Below, piece by piece: positions 12,301 through 25,020 of a stretch of 62,577 nt of DNA (positions within the stretch are counted from its first letter, which is position 1; every line of letters starts with the position of its first letter). Source of the DNA: Pelargonium nanum (lineage: Eukaryota > Streptophyta > Magnoliopsida > Geraniales > Geraniaceae); the NCBI GenBank assembly GCA_036897485.1, contig JAYMTF010000054.1, positions 1 through 62,577 of the forward strand, written 5' to 3'. The translations under genes and the position numbers were made by a program. Under the pieces are notes generated by a model. The model saw only the letters and a list, made by a program, of their open reading frames with translations. It ran no database searches and was not told the origin of the DNA.

Positions 12301-13001
12301 GCATCCTGCCACACTAATATCACCAATTCTGGAATGACTACCACTTCTCTATTATATGCGAGTCACAGTGTGACATTAGTGACAGACCTAGAAAATTGTA
12401 CTAATTATTCACAAGAACAGAAGACAATCATATAAGTAGCATAGTTCAAAAACATGATTGGGACTCTCAACACTCCATCCAAACCAAGAACTTATATACT
12501 ATGATGATAATATATTAAAATCTTCCATGTGATGAATATCCTTGAAAGAACTTAAGATGCACACAAAGAACATGAATCCATAACTCCAACTCAAATACTT
12601 TGTGCTCTCTCCTAACATAATATTGTTTACACTCAAGGAAAAACACAAATTTCCATATTGTCCACTTGATTTGTCAATATTGGCACTTGGCAGGTCTCTT
12701 ATGAATATCAAATTATGCAATTACAGCTTGAGACAAAACAATTAGCCCTGCAAAACCACATAATCTATAGGCACACACTTCACTTCATCATAATGTACGA
12801 ATAACAGTGCTGCAATAAAATTTAAAGTTTATGGTCCACGTAACAATGCTGATTCCACAAAACTCACCAAGCATAGAGTATATAGCCTCTTAAGAAGTTG
12901 ATACAGATATTATGTTTAGCAAAAGGTGAGAAAAGAAAGGAGGAAACTTCAGCACAAGCTTAGAAGTAAAATAGAATGGCAAACCAAACTAATACTCAAC
13001 A

Positions 13002-13044
<43 letters not shown>

Positions 13045-14743
13045 ATATGAAATAGATCGATTTTCCAACACAAAAGACGACTTTACGTTAGAAAACACAA
13101 TCCATCCACATTCAAAGTAAACAGAAGAAGGGAAAACTGTAATACCTGTAGACAGCCTCCATCAGTAAGCACCAACCCAATAACCTTAGCTTTCTTTAAT
13201 GCTTGCAATACTACAGTAGTATAAAATTCTGGCGAAGCTGAACTCTTGGGCTTAAAAGTTTTGTGCTGCTTTCTTTTCCTGGCCTCCTTTAACTGTGGAG
13301 GTAGGCTCTTCACAATGATTACATCATTTCTAAGAGCTGCTATAAATTGCTCCTCGTTGTAAATATAAGAAAAACTCTTAAATTTAGAACTGCGCATTAA
13401 AAAAAAATTGAATTATTCATTATTCGTCATAGTTATGGAAAATTGTATTGAAGGAAAAAAAAAACTAAACTAAGAAAGTAAAGAACTATTGAAATGAATG
13501 TCTAATGAAGATAGGGCAAAACACAAGACCTGATGCCTTTCGAACTAGTACTTTCTTGAATCTCAGGAATGACAAGTGTAGCATTTAAAAGCCTGGCTAT
13601 GGTGATGAGATCGCAAATCTAACAAAATGAAAATTTGTTAAAAACTCTAGTAAAAATGGAGTTCAGTAAAATAGTTCGTGCTGGATATTGCCATACCGAA
13701 GTTCTTATCTTCTCAAATCCACCAAAAACTTTGGCATATATGAAACCATTATTGTGTGCAGCTGGAACTGTTATACAGCAAAAACATATAAAATATTAAA
13801 CTTGAAGTAGAAGCAGTGAAATCTTGGGGTAAAGAGGATTCCAGATAAAAGGATGATTTTCTAAAGGAAAGAAAGCATTTAGAGATTATTCATTAACACA
13901 TTATTATCTGTTTATCATCACTTACTGATGTTTATATGTATGCATATTCCTGCACTATCATCACTAATAAAGCCTAAACATTTGGTTTTCCCAATAAAAA
14001 AACCCATGAATGTTCAATGGATCTATTAGGGGACAATTTATGGTAAGAACACAGAAGGCTCTAATATAAAAATACCTAGATTACAACCATGGCAATCAGA
14101 ACCGGGACATTGAAATAGAATATGAATGAATTAAGCCTTTCAGTTGAAACCAAGTATGATCAGATTCTCTACACGATTAAATCAACAAATCACCAACATC
14201 TTTATCTACCTACTTCATCAAACTGAGATACAATACTGATTAAGTGAGGGAACAGAGATGAGTGTAATAAAAAAGGATCTCAAGGTATAGTTATCTTTCA
14301 ATCAACACAACCGGAACTCAAAAATTGCACCTTTCCAGGCATTATAACAATAGCAAGTTACAGCGTCAAATCACATTACCGAGATATGTAGTTCTGGGAT
14401 TGGCATATGGTTGCAGGGGCTCAAGAGACTTCACATTCCTCCACAACCTTTTATGTCCAATGCCCTGTGCCATTTGGAGCAAGTTCAATTCAACATTACC
14501 AAAATCATCATTACAAAAATGAACCTAATCTTGAGTTGCAAATGGTTTGAGACAACAAGAAACCCTAATCAGCATTACCTGCCTCCCCAAACTGAGATCC
14601 TCACCAAAACCAGGCATTGTATTGTAGTATCTGAGATCGGCATCGGAGTAGTTAGCAAGGAGCAGGTGCACCAACAAAGATGCAAGAGACACGACCCCTA
14701 CTCCGAGCACAGCCCCTTTTATTTTGGATCTCACTACCACCAT
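9365..14743 (-). CDS. O-fucosyltransferase family protein (PF10250 type)
   Basis: Ten exons, all phase-consistent: 14743-14579, 14464-14380, 13761-13697, 13618-13530, 13389-13146, 11986-11874, 11636-11546, 11139-11011, 10647-10094 and 9788-9365, giving 652 residues. It is a predicted type II Golgi glycosyltransferase: a short cytosolic N terminus with basic residues is followed by one hydrophobic anchor (about residues 9-30), a stem and the plant O-FucT domain. Family words seen are NNGFIYAKVFGGFEKIR, LNATLVIPEIQ, VIGLVLTDGGCLQ, RLRCRVAFHALQFRPEI, FHPGLVRDSLAYHGCAELF, YRRAQMIKQG and AGTETFGGQR. The family adds fucose or related sugars to proteins or wall glycans, and the acceptor of this member is unknown. 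Its C terminus is strongly acidic (DESEEDEIDLYG and EQDEEMDPDD). A 5'-UTR intron upstream of 14743 is possible. Membership is sure; substrate is not. Confidence 0.9.
13005..13040. repeat. (GA)n microsatellite
   Basis: About 18 uninterrupted AG units inside the long intron of the O-fucosyltransferase gene. Likely length-polymorphic. Confidence 0.95.
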
Positions 14744-16927
14744 AGTTCAGCCCAGACAGTGTCACGCCCAAATTGGACGCATCATAATCAAGAACTGAAA
14801 TTTCAACAGAGACACAATGCACAAACTGAAAATTTGCAAACACTTGTCACTTTACTTTTTGCTTGATTACTAGAAACTCCAATACTTGATTCCGCAAATC
14901 AAGGCAATGGAATTAATGCAAATGTATTGCCGGAACAAAAATGGAAAGTACCTGGATTGTGGCCGCGAAATCAAGAAACCGGATTCGTCGGCGAGAATCA
15001 AGAAACCGGAGAGGGAGGGTCAGATCTTGGACGTTTGTCTCTTCTACTGGTACGGCAGAAGATTACGGAATTTAGTAATAGTGTGCGATTCCAAATAATG
15101 CCAGAGGGTTTCTTTCTCTCTTTGAAGTGGTTTTGTCTCTCTATTTGGGGGATTTGATGGATTTGTAGTTTTTGAATTTAATTGAAGTGAAGTGAAAATC
15201 AAGAATCTGTGATAGATGGTGATTGGGTTTAGGATAATACACAAGATTAATGGGATTTGAATTGACTTTTTGATCACTTGCTGGATATGTATTGGACAAT
15301 GGACATCATGGGTTACTCCATATAAAGCCCATCTGTTCTTTTTGGGAGTGACAGAGACCCATCAGCTACGCTTGTCAAGAGTTGTTTAGTTAACCGAAGT
15401 CTGAAGAACATTTTGGTTCGAATTGAGGTGAAACTTGAAAGTACTCAAAATAAATGGGGGCTTTTGTTTAGTAAATTTATGTTTGTCCTTGAATGTATTT
15501 TTTATTTATTTATATTCTCGTTTTTAAGACTTTGTTAGAAAGATTTCGTGTAGAGTTATATGTTTGTAGACATTGAGTAAGTTTGATTGTTAAAGATATC
15601 AAGTCTTCTTTCTCGACATTAGAGATGTACTATAGTTGTACTATAGCTCCAGTAGGAATATTGCATTGGCCACAACAGATCGGATCTTACACCTCCCACA
15701 ACAGCTCATGTGACAAATTCAATATCAGTTTCCCCCCTACTTTTGTTATTGTTGATGACTACAATAACTTCAATTTGGATCAAATCTTCAATTGATTTGC
15801 TTGTTTTGAAAATTTTGTTTTCGTTCTAATAAACAAGAAATGAGCAGTACAGTTGACCCATATTAGTTATGAGTTGACATCACGTTTAGATATACACAGT
15901 TTTACTACAAAAGGTAGACTCGCACTAGATATGAGTCAACATTAAGTTTATATATGCATAACTATGTACTAGACTCATACTAGATATAAGTTGACCTCAA
16001 ATTTACATATTCATGTTTTTACTCTATACATCAGACCGTTCTTGAATTCAGATCAATCTACTGTTGGTAGACCTAAATAGAATATCAATCAATTTTATTT
16101 TTATCCATAATGCTTGTATACTCTACAAGGTCGACACTTTAGATTATTAAGTCGACAAACTATTTGTCGAACCAAAATTGATATGGGCCACCAACATGTA
16201 TAAAAGATAAGTTTTTTTTAATCAATAAAATATGAGTTTCTTAATATTAATTTTATGTTTAATATACATACACACATAAAGACACATTAATAAATTCATA
16301 ATTAAAATTTTACAAAATAATTAGAATTTACAATTTTTTTTTTTTTGAAAGTTAGTCAAACAAAGTTTTTATTGTACTGCCATTTTACATATATATACAC
16401 ATTTGAAGTATGCAATTTTTTTTTTCCAAACATATATATACCTTTGCTTCAAATATTATTTTTCATCAATTTTTTTTTTCTTCTTTCGGATTGTTCCTTC
16501 CGAGTTCCAACTTCTTAAAACTAGTTTTTAGAGTAGAATAACAAAACAAGCTCTCTTTTTTTTTTTTTGAATGCCACAAAACATACTCTCTTTTTTAACC
16601 CAATATATAAATAAATAAAAACATACGTCGTCAGTAAAAAAACAAAGTGCTCCACGCTCCTCCTTCTAGGGACTACGGCGCTTTACCAATAAACAAGCTC
16701 CTGTGTGACCTGTCTTCCTTACCTCCCAAGTTTCACTATTTTCCATTGACGACCAATATGGATTTCTCTCAGTAGTTTCTTTCTGGTACTGATACTCTCC
16801 TTTTCTGCTTCCTTTTTGCTTGTTTCTGTGTTTTCTTTTCCTGGGTCCATGGTGGTTACTGGTGATAGTTGAATTAGTTTTTTCTCTTTTTTCTTGTTGT
16901 TTCAGGGAACAAAGTCAAGGAATAGTG
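14744..16927. other. Intergenic region, divergent promoters
   Basis: The minus-strand O-fucosyltransferase and the plus-strand first helicase share this 2.2-kb head-to-head space. 14744-15300 likely holds the fucosyltransferase leader and promoter. 15300-16600 is AT-rich with T runs and no coding frame I can support. 16604-16927 holds the helicase promoter and leader. Confidence 0.5.
16604..16619 (+). promoter_or_regulatory. TATA box region of the first helicase gene
   Basis: TATATAAATAAATAAA lies about 310 bp upstream of the ATG. A probable 5'-UTR intron (GT at 16784, TTTCAG ending about 16905) accounts for part of the distance. Confidence 0.4.
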
Positions 16928-19900
16928 ATGGAGAGGGCTAAAAAAGATAGTAGCTTACTGGACTTGGTTTTTTCTTGGTCAATTGAAGATGTGCTCAACA
17001 AGGATCTCTACAGAGAAAAGGTTTGATTTTGCCCTTGTTTCTTTTATCTCTCCTGCATTTGGGCAAATGGGTTGATATTAATTTTGTGGTACTTATTATA
17101 ACAGCTATTTTTGTTTTTGTTAAGCACATTGTTACAATTTCTTCACTTCATGTTCATGCCATGTGTACACAGTGCACTAAATGCAGATTGGTTTTAATAT
17201 TTGGTTGGAATGGGTCACTTGGTCTGGTCTGATTACTGTTCTAAACAGTTGGATTTTTGTGATCATGCTTATTGGGGTTGCATCATTTTCATTTGACAAG
17301 ATTGTATGAGCCTATGTTTGGAATTTGGAATATTTGTGGGGAATAAAAGTATGAGTTGAGAATTAGATAGGAAGCTAGTCACTCTCTTTGGATATTGCTT
17401 GGTAATGTTGTCGAAGATGTGAAAATCGAAGATAAAAGTTCTTAAGAAGAGATTTACTTTCTGACTAGTATTGTATCCCTCCAAGTCCCCCTTCTTCTTT
17501 TAAAACCCTTTTCAAGATCCAAACATATAATTAATTAATTTCTTATTGTAAAACCCAGATGGGTTTCATGAATTTGAATGATTGACTAGTTATACACTTG
17601 GCTATTTGAATGATGGACAGGTGCATGCTTAAAATCTGCTAATTGTATCTAGCTATGCATCCTGTTTCAGGTGAAGCGAATTCCTAAGACATTCTCGTCA
17701 ACGGATAATTACATGAACTCATTTAAGTACCCGCTTTTTGAGGAAACACGTGAAGATTTATATTCGAGTGTGACAAACTTGTCGCAGTCTAAGACATGTG
17801 AAATACTGAGCATTGATCCTCATAAAGATTATAAGCTTCCCAATGATTTGTTTTACAATGTTGAAGTAAAAAGATTACAGGATACTGAAAATGATGTGCA
17901 TACATATGAGCCGGAGATAGGAGATCTCTTTGGTCTGATGGATGAAAGCCCAACTTGCATGGACAACTTGCATAGCTCGAATGGACGCTATCTTATTGCT
18001 TCAGTTATAAGGAAGAACGAGAATTCTCAAAATGAGTATTCTGATGTCATTAAAATTGTAACGTCAATGCCCATTAATTTGGAAGAATACATGCAAGATA
18101 ATAAGGAAAGGAAAACTCATTTTGCTGTGTTTCTAATAAACATGATTACAAACACGCGCATATGGAAAGCATTGAATCAAGATCTTGAAGGGGGGAACAT
18201 GGTGATCATCAAGGAGGTGCTACAGCCTGATAATGCTGTAAGAATCATGATTTAGTTCTTACGTTTTATATTTAGATTGGTGGTTTTAACAAAATCATTT
18301 GCAGTTTGGATCTCTACCCTTAAACTATCCACATGTTAGGTAATCAGCTGTGGTATTATGGCGTAGTGATTATAATTACTTACATTTTTATATATGTATG
18401 TTTTTGTTTAATGTACAGGTAGGGGAAAACTGTTCTGTCTGTTACTCTAAGGAGAAGCACAGAATAGATGTGTCCAGTTTAGGTGCTACAATACGCTCTT
18501 TTGATTTGAATGACTCCCAAGAAGAGGCAGTTTTAAGCTGCATAGCTGCAAGGGAATGCAATCATCAGAGTGCAATCAAATTGGTCTGGGGTCCTCCAGG
18601 TACTGGAAAAACAAAAACGGTGGCTTCGTTTTTATATGCCCTTCTACAGAGGAAATGCAGAACACTTACATGCACTCCAACTAATGTGGCAGTTTTAGAA
18701 GTTACGACACGCTTCCTGAGGTTAGTAAAGGGGCCACCTGGATATCAGAGTTACGGTTGTGGAGATATAGTTTTATACGGGAACGAGAAACGAATGAAAA
18801 TTGATGATCATGATGATCTTATTGATGTATTTCTTGATTATCGCGTGTATAAACTTCTACAGTGCCTTGCTCCATCATCTGGGTGGAAACACTGCTTAGA
18901 CTCAATGATATCCTTGCTGGAAGATCCGGAACAGGAGTATATTAAGTACTTGCAAAATCAAGATATGATTGGTAGTGTGGAAAATAATGATGCTGACGAT
19001 GAGGACAAGGATGATCAGGAAATTGGAATAAACAATAAGCTACACAATAATATTGAAATAGAGAAGAATGATGCTCAGAAGTTCAAAAGTCAGAATCAAA
19101 ATATTTGGATGAGGATAATTGCTCAAACAGTAAGAGAAAGCAAAAACAAGAAGAAATGGAAGGAAAAGTTGCGTTTTCAGAAGGAGAACCTATCAAAGCA
19201 TAACAAGAAAGAGGACAAGGAAGTTGTTTTTCATAATTGCAAAATTGGAAAGACGTTTCATGAATTTTTTAGGTGGAATTTCGATAAACTATTTAAGCAG
19301 ATGGATATATTCGTTGTGCCTATGTATACACACTTGCCAACTTCGTTCATACCGTTAAACATGGTAAACAGGATTTATGAATCATTCATTCAACTTGAAA
19401 AGTTGAGAGAAGCCCTTATTGGATATGAAGGTGAAGAACAAACAGTGGCTAACTTTACTAGGTGGTTTATGCCAAGCATGGTCAGAAAAGAATGCCTTCA
19501 GATACTCATGTCACTTCGTCGTACATTCAGTGTGCCTGATTGTGCTTCTGAACCTCAGGTAAGAAACTTTTGTCTGAAAAATGCTCGGATGCTTTTTTGT
19601 ACTGCCTCAGGCTCTGCTAGGTTGCATACGGAAGGAAATCAAAGACTTGAGATGCTGATTATTGATGAAGCTTCCCAGCTTAAAGAATGTGAAGCAGCCA
19701 TCCCTTTACAACTATGTGGTCTCAAGCATGTTATACTAATAGGGGACGAGCGTCAGTTGCCTGCATTGGTTAAAAGCAAGGTTCTGGACTTTATCTTGTT
19801 ATTCTTGTTCTCTTTATTTTTTTCCCTCATAGAAATTTACGACGTATGATTTCAATTTATGATGTTTTTTGGTACACTTAGATTTCTGAGAGGGCTGGAC

Positions 19901-22172
19901 TTGGAAGAAGTTTATTTGAAAGACTGGTTTTGTTGGATCACAAAAAGCACCTTCTCAATGTTCAATATAGAATGCATCCGTCTATAAGCCTGTTCCCGAA
20001 AAAAGAGTTCTATGATGGACAGGTTTTAGATGCTCCAAGTGTGAAAGCTAAAAGCTATGAGAAGCATTTTCTTGATGGGGACATGTATAATTCTTATTCT
20101 TTCATAAATGTTGGCTATGGGCAAGATGAACGTGATGATTCAATCTGGCGGAGCCAAAAAAATCTGGTGGAGGTAGCAGTGGTATCTGAGATAGTTGCTA
20201 ACTTGTGGAAAGGTATTCTGATGATGATCAATTGGAGATTTAGGGATAAGTTTGTCATATCAATTGAAAAGTCATGGTGGTTTTCATATTTTGTAAAATA
20301 TGATATTTTAAGTTTAGCTACTGCTTAGATTTTCTTTGTGAACATGGTGGCGAGTTATATTTATGACTTCCCTCCCTTCTTTTTGCATCTCTTCTTTACA
20401 GAATCAATTGCCAAGAAACAAAGAGTTAGTGTTGGGGTAATATCACCATACAGTGCTCAAGTTCATGCCATTAAAAAGAAACTTGGACTGATGTGCAATA
20501 CAGGCACTGCCAGTAACTTCCGTGTAAGTGTTCGCACTGTTGATGGGTTCCAAGGTGGCGAGGAGGATATCATAATTATCTCTACTGTCAGATGTAATGC
20601 GATGGGAATAGTAGGGTTCGTTTCCAATCCTCAGAGAACTAACGTGGCTTTGACCCGAGCTAGGTATCCCAAATTCCCAAATGCCTTGTATATGCTATGA
20701 TATAATGAAGCTCAGATATATCTGAATTTGTTTTGTTGTTATTGAAGTAAAAGTTTGGTTGTTTCCTTTTTTAAAGGCATTGCCTTTGGGTAGTGGGGAA
20801 TGGAGCAACTTTGATCAATAGCGATTCTGTTTGGGAGAGATTAGTAATTGATTCCAAGGCTCGAGGATGTTTCCATAATGCAGAGGAGGATAAGAGCTTG
20901 GCTCAGGCTATTGCAACTGCCTTGCTTGAGCTTGGTCAACTTGATAATGTGTTCAATATGAATTCCCTAATATTCAGAAAAGCTAGGTGGAAGGTATGGC
21001 GCTTTCGATTTAGCATTTTCCTCACTAGCACATTCAGTTGAAAGTATCTAAGAAAAAAATTCTTACAAAATTCTAAGAATAGAAAAACAAATTCATTTAA
21101 AATCAGCCTTCAGCCCTTGGTTGTGCTCATCAGTTTCTTTTTCTAACACAAGGATATGCACAGGACCACTTGAACCAACACTTCATGAAACTGTAGATCG
21201 GGAAAATTAGTATAATAACTCATTAGCCACAGTGCATATTCTGAAAATTTAGTTTCACTGAATCTTAATAAGTACAGTGAATGCAAAATACTGAAGCTTG
21301 CATTTTCTATGAAGAAAATTTTATTTGACCTGGAGTGAACTTTGCACTTAACTTGGTTCCGGTTTGGTTCATTTTGGCATCAGCTGGACCAAAATGAATA
21401 TGATGATTTGAGGAACATTACCAATCACTTAAAATGACCATGGAAATGGCTTTTTATAGAGTAGATTTGTGAACACATCCTTAATATTTATATTTCCTAA
21501 GAATTTGTAGGAGTTTTTCCAATGCGGTCACTATACCTTTTCATTTATTTCCTCCTTAAGTTATCAGTCCTACTTACTTTCAATCTGTCACAGGTTTGCT
21601 TCAGTGGTGGTTTTTTGACTTCCTTGGAGGCAATCAAGAACACTGACATTCATAAGGAGGTGCTTTCATTGTTGATGAAATTATCAAGTGGTTGGCGTCA
21701 GCCTCAGAAGGAGATAGTCCACAATGTGATGAACGGTGACTCTTGTATCCTGTTAAATGAATACAAGGTCAATGCACGACTATATCTCATATGGACCATA
21801 GATATTCTCGAGGAAAACTCCAACTACAACCAGGTTTTGAGGGTTTGGGATATTCTGCAACATTCTGAGATACCAAAGCTAGCAAAGCATATTGACATCT
21901 TTTATGGGAAATATTTGGTTGACATGATGAACTTTTGCAGATACAAATATGTTGACGGGTATGCAATTATCTGTATCCATTTTTTGATATTATTGTCTGT
22001 GAAGTTCTTCTCCATGATCCTTATAAGTTTCTGCAGGAATTTTGAGTTGCCAGCGACATGGCCTATTGATTCGAATGATGCAAGAATGAGTGATCTCCCC
22101 CATGATGATCTTGTGCAATCATTATGTTACCAGTTCGCGTCACTTAGTCTGAGGGATGAATCAGAACGATAG
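16928..22172 (+). CDS. Sen1/Upf1-like SF1 helicase, paralogue 1
   Basis: Eight exons: 16928-17020, 17671-18237, 18419-19780, 19882-20212, 20402-20663, 20777-20993, 21594-21958 and 22037-22172, giving 1110 residues. It is a P-loop ATPase of helicase superfamily 1B, like Arabidopsis At1g65780/At1g65810. Motifs in order are Q ([10 protein letters not shown], about 250), Walker A GPPGTGKT (278-285), Ia (TPTNVAVLE), II DEAS (636-639), [10 protein letters not shown] (662-668), IV VQYRMHP (701-707), [11 protein letters not shown] and [11 protein letters not shown]. All ATPase residues are intact. The conserved plant N-terminal part ([25 protein letters not shown]) precedes the helicase core. A hydrophilic Asp/Lys-rich insert (18979-19225) interrupts the core. 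Motif II is DEAS here and DEAA in both neighbours. Substrate (RNA or DNA) and role are unknown. The direct tandem neighbour lies 3.6 kb downstream. Confidence 0.92.
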
Positions 22173-22789
22173 AGGTAAAGTTATCTATAGGTAAGAACTC
22201 TATTTTAATTTGATGCAATAATTGGTGGATATATGGATTTTTATGTACTTTTTTTTATAGAAGGGGTGAAACTAAAAAATTTAGAGTAGCACAATTTTGG
22301 TTTTGTGAGTCTGAAATCTGTATCCCCGTTAAAAATTTACCAGTTTGGAATAAATGTTCGTAAATAGATACTTGTATCTGAGAGACGCCTAAACTCTAAA
22401 GTATATTAAAATTACTATTAATTACAGTCTGCAACCCCAATTTGCATTTCACAACACATCTGTTCAATGTCTTGAACACATGGATCCCATGTCTTCATTC
22501 TGTTAACAAATCTCTAACGGTGTTAATTGTTTATGTAGAATGACCATTTTACCCTTTAATTAATTTTTATATGAAAATGATTATATGAATTCCTCCATTA
22601 CTCATCACCATCTTCTTATTTTTGCAGGTGGGAATGTGTAATAACCAATAATCATGAACAACAAAATGATTATTCTTCCTCAATCCCTAAAGACCTAAAT
22701 CCTTGACACCTAAAATCCAACCCAATTACACAACTTCTCATGAATCTGCCAAAAAATCCCAATTTTTTCTTCTTCTCAAATCTGCCAAA

Positions 22790-23400
22790 GCATGACCTAG
22801 TTCAAACTCACATCACAAACAAAGCCTCAAAAGTCATTATTAAAAACAAATTCAAATTCCAGTACAATAAAAAGCTAGTGCAGTGACCAAAGCCTCAGTT
22901 TCATGTAATGCAGCTTTGATCTTAGCCTCAGTTTCATTGAATGCAGCTTTGATCTTAGCGGCCTTTTGCTGCTTCTGCTCTGCAATCACTCAACAAATCT
23001 GCCCAAAAATCTCATTCACATCACATCGCAAACAAAGTCACAAAAGTCATCCAAAAACAAATTCAAATTCCATTACAATCAAAGCTAGGGCAGAGTGATT
23101 AGAGAAGTATCAAAGCCTCAGTTTTATCCAATGCAGCTCTTATTGGCCTTTTGCCAATTCTGCTCTACAATCACAAAACAAATCAGCTCCCAAAGCCCAA
23201 ATTTCTTCTACTCAAATCCAGCCAAAGCAAGACCCAACTCAAAGTCACATCACATCACAAACAAAGCCACAAAACTCATATCCAAAAGCAAATTCAAATT
23301 CCATTAGAATCAAAGCTAGTGCAGTGACCCGAGAAGTACCAAAGCCTCAGTTTCGTCTATGTGGCTTTTTGCTGCTTCTTCCCTGCAATCACAAAAGAAA
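22790..23400. repeat. Three-unit tandem repeat of about 0.2 kb
   Basis: The anchor TTCAAATTCC recurs at 22851, 23062 and 23293 (spacings 211 and 231). Around each copy the same string of words follows: ACATCACAAACAAAG, AAAGCTAG.GCAG, AAGCCTCAGTTT, GCAGCT and TGCAATCACA-like words. Unit 1 carries an internal 33-bp doubling (22896-22961) of CCTCAGTTTCAT...TTGATCTTAG. The minus strand of unit 1 keeps a short Lys/Ala/Glu-rich open frame, and the other units are broken. Confidence 0.7.
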
Positions 23401-24769
23401 AAGAAAAGATTCATTCTATCCAAACCACCAAGAGAGCAGGATAGGTGCATTTTTTTGAAGAGATTCGTGATGCTCGTATCCCTCAAAAACCTCACTCATC
23501 TCTCTTTGTTTCTATTTTCCTCCAAATTCTTCAAAGATCCTTCATTGTGTGTCACTGTGACAATAGAAATTGAACTGGATCTGAAACCTAGCTATGGCAG
23601 TTCAAATCGTTACTGATTTTCACAAAAAAAAAAAGTGAAAATGCAAAGTAGACGAAGTGAACCATAGAATGGGTGAAATTGAAGGAGACTAGCCGTCCAA
23701 TCTCTAGTAGCTAGATTTTCTATTTTGATTTGTGAAGACAATGGTTGTTTTCAAAGCTTCTCAGCAACTGATCTTACGTAGTAACAGGTTCAGCTTCAGC
23801 TATTTGCTTTGTATAATTCCAGGATATAAAGCCTCTCATATATGTAATCCAATCGGTGAAAACCAAAAGAATGTCTTCAAATGTATTTCCTCGACATGGG
23901 TATGAGAGATGAAACAAAATGTGAAGATTTTCTAAAGCACTACTTTATTGGTCTTCTTATTTTGCATAAGAAGAAGCCAGTTGCAAAATGCTCTGTTAAA
24001 GCATAAAACTAGCTGCTGTAATTGATAGATCTACTATATCTCTTTGCTGAATTGCATTTTACATACACTGATGAGGTCATAAATGGTTCATTCTTTTTCA
24101 TGTCGTTTCTGATTTCTCAAATCTTCTGCTCTAGATGAAGGAATTAGTTGATTGAGCAGAAATAGCAGTTCTCACGGTGCTTATTTTTTTCAATAATATA
24201 TATATATATTTGTTTTTTTTTTCAGTGCTGGTTGCTTTCTTGATTATGTAAAGATGAATTTATCATCAGCCCTATGAAATTGATTGTGATACAGGAGTTA
24301 GACATGGTGGTTCTTGGTACACTTTTTCCGACATAGATTGCAGCGGTCGCCTTAGAAGTCATATGCTTTGACTATGGTTTTGCTTACCTTCCCACTCGTT
24401 GCTCTTCTTCTTTCTGCCCCACGACAGATGGTTGATTAAATACATTTGAAATACTAGGGAATACATATTCAGTTTTGCAATGTGATATGTGATACAGCTT
24501 ATACAATTTTCTTTTTCATGCTTGCATTTGCATAGGAAATGAGATTCCAAGTAATTGAGTCTCATTGTTGAGGATTGTGAATGGGTTTCAGTTTATTTCT
24601 TTACTGATATTAGAGTTTTTTTTTTTCTTTTCATTCTGTACATTCCCATATTGGGACATGCAATTGATTTGTTTTCTGATAATGGAAAGAATTTACATTG
24701 CCTTGAATACACAATATCATTGCAATGACTGAGGAAAATGTTACAAGTTAACAGTTTGTTCATTTTCAG

Positions 24770-24862
24770 CTTCTGCAGCCAAGTTCAGCTGACAGTCAAG
24801 GATTTGAGACTCAGAATCAGAACCCTTTAAGGACTGCCAGTGGCACATTTGATTTTAACTGA
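24770..24862 (+). pseudogene. Orphan terminal-exon-like fragment
   Basis: After a good acceptor (TTCATTTTCAG, ending 24769) a 30-codon frame runs to TGA at 24860-24862, encoding a Gln/Ser/Asn-rich end with QPSSADSQGFETQNQN and SGTFDFN. Codon use looks coding. No upstream exons could be joined, and a 15-A tract follows 143 bp later. It could be the last exon of an unrecognised gene or a captured or retroposed fragment. I do not recognise the protein. Confidence 0.3.
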
Positions 24863-25005
24863 GCCTATGTTCCTTTCTCGACTTTCATTGTAAAGATACA
24901 GAGACCCCAATCATATTGTAGTAATTTCAATTTTCCAGATCATATTGTTGTAAATTTTCTTTCTTTGCCAGGAATATAATACTCAGAGGAAATTCTACTC
25001 AAGCC

Positions 25006-25020
25006 AAAAAAAAAAAAAAA
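25006..25020 (+). other. Genomic poly(A) tract after a 3'-UTR-like stretch
   Basis: Fifteen A follow about 140 bp of 3'-UTR-like sequence downstream of the orphan exon. This is the layout left by retroposition, but no target-site duplication was found, and the upstream acceptor argues against a fully spliced copy. Confidence 0.3.

Noticed and set aside
12926..13120. Frame with a run of Arg-Glu
   Set aside because: Produced by the GA microsatellite within an intron.
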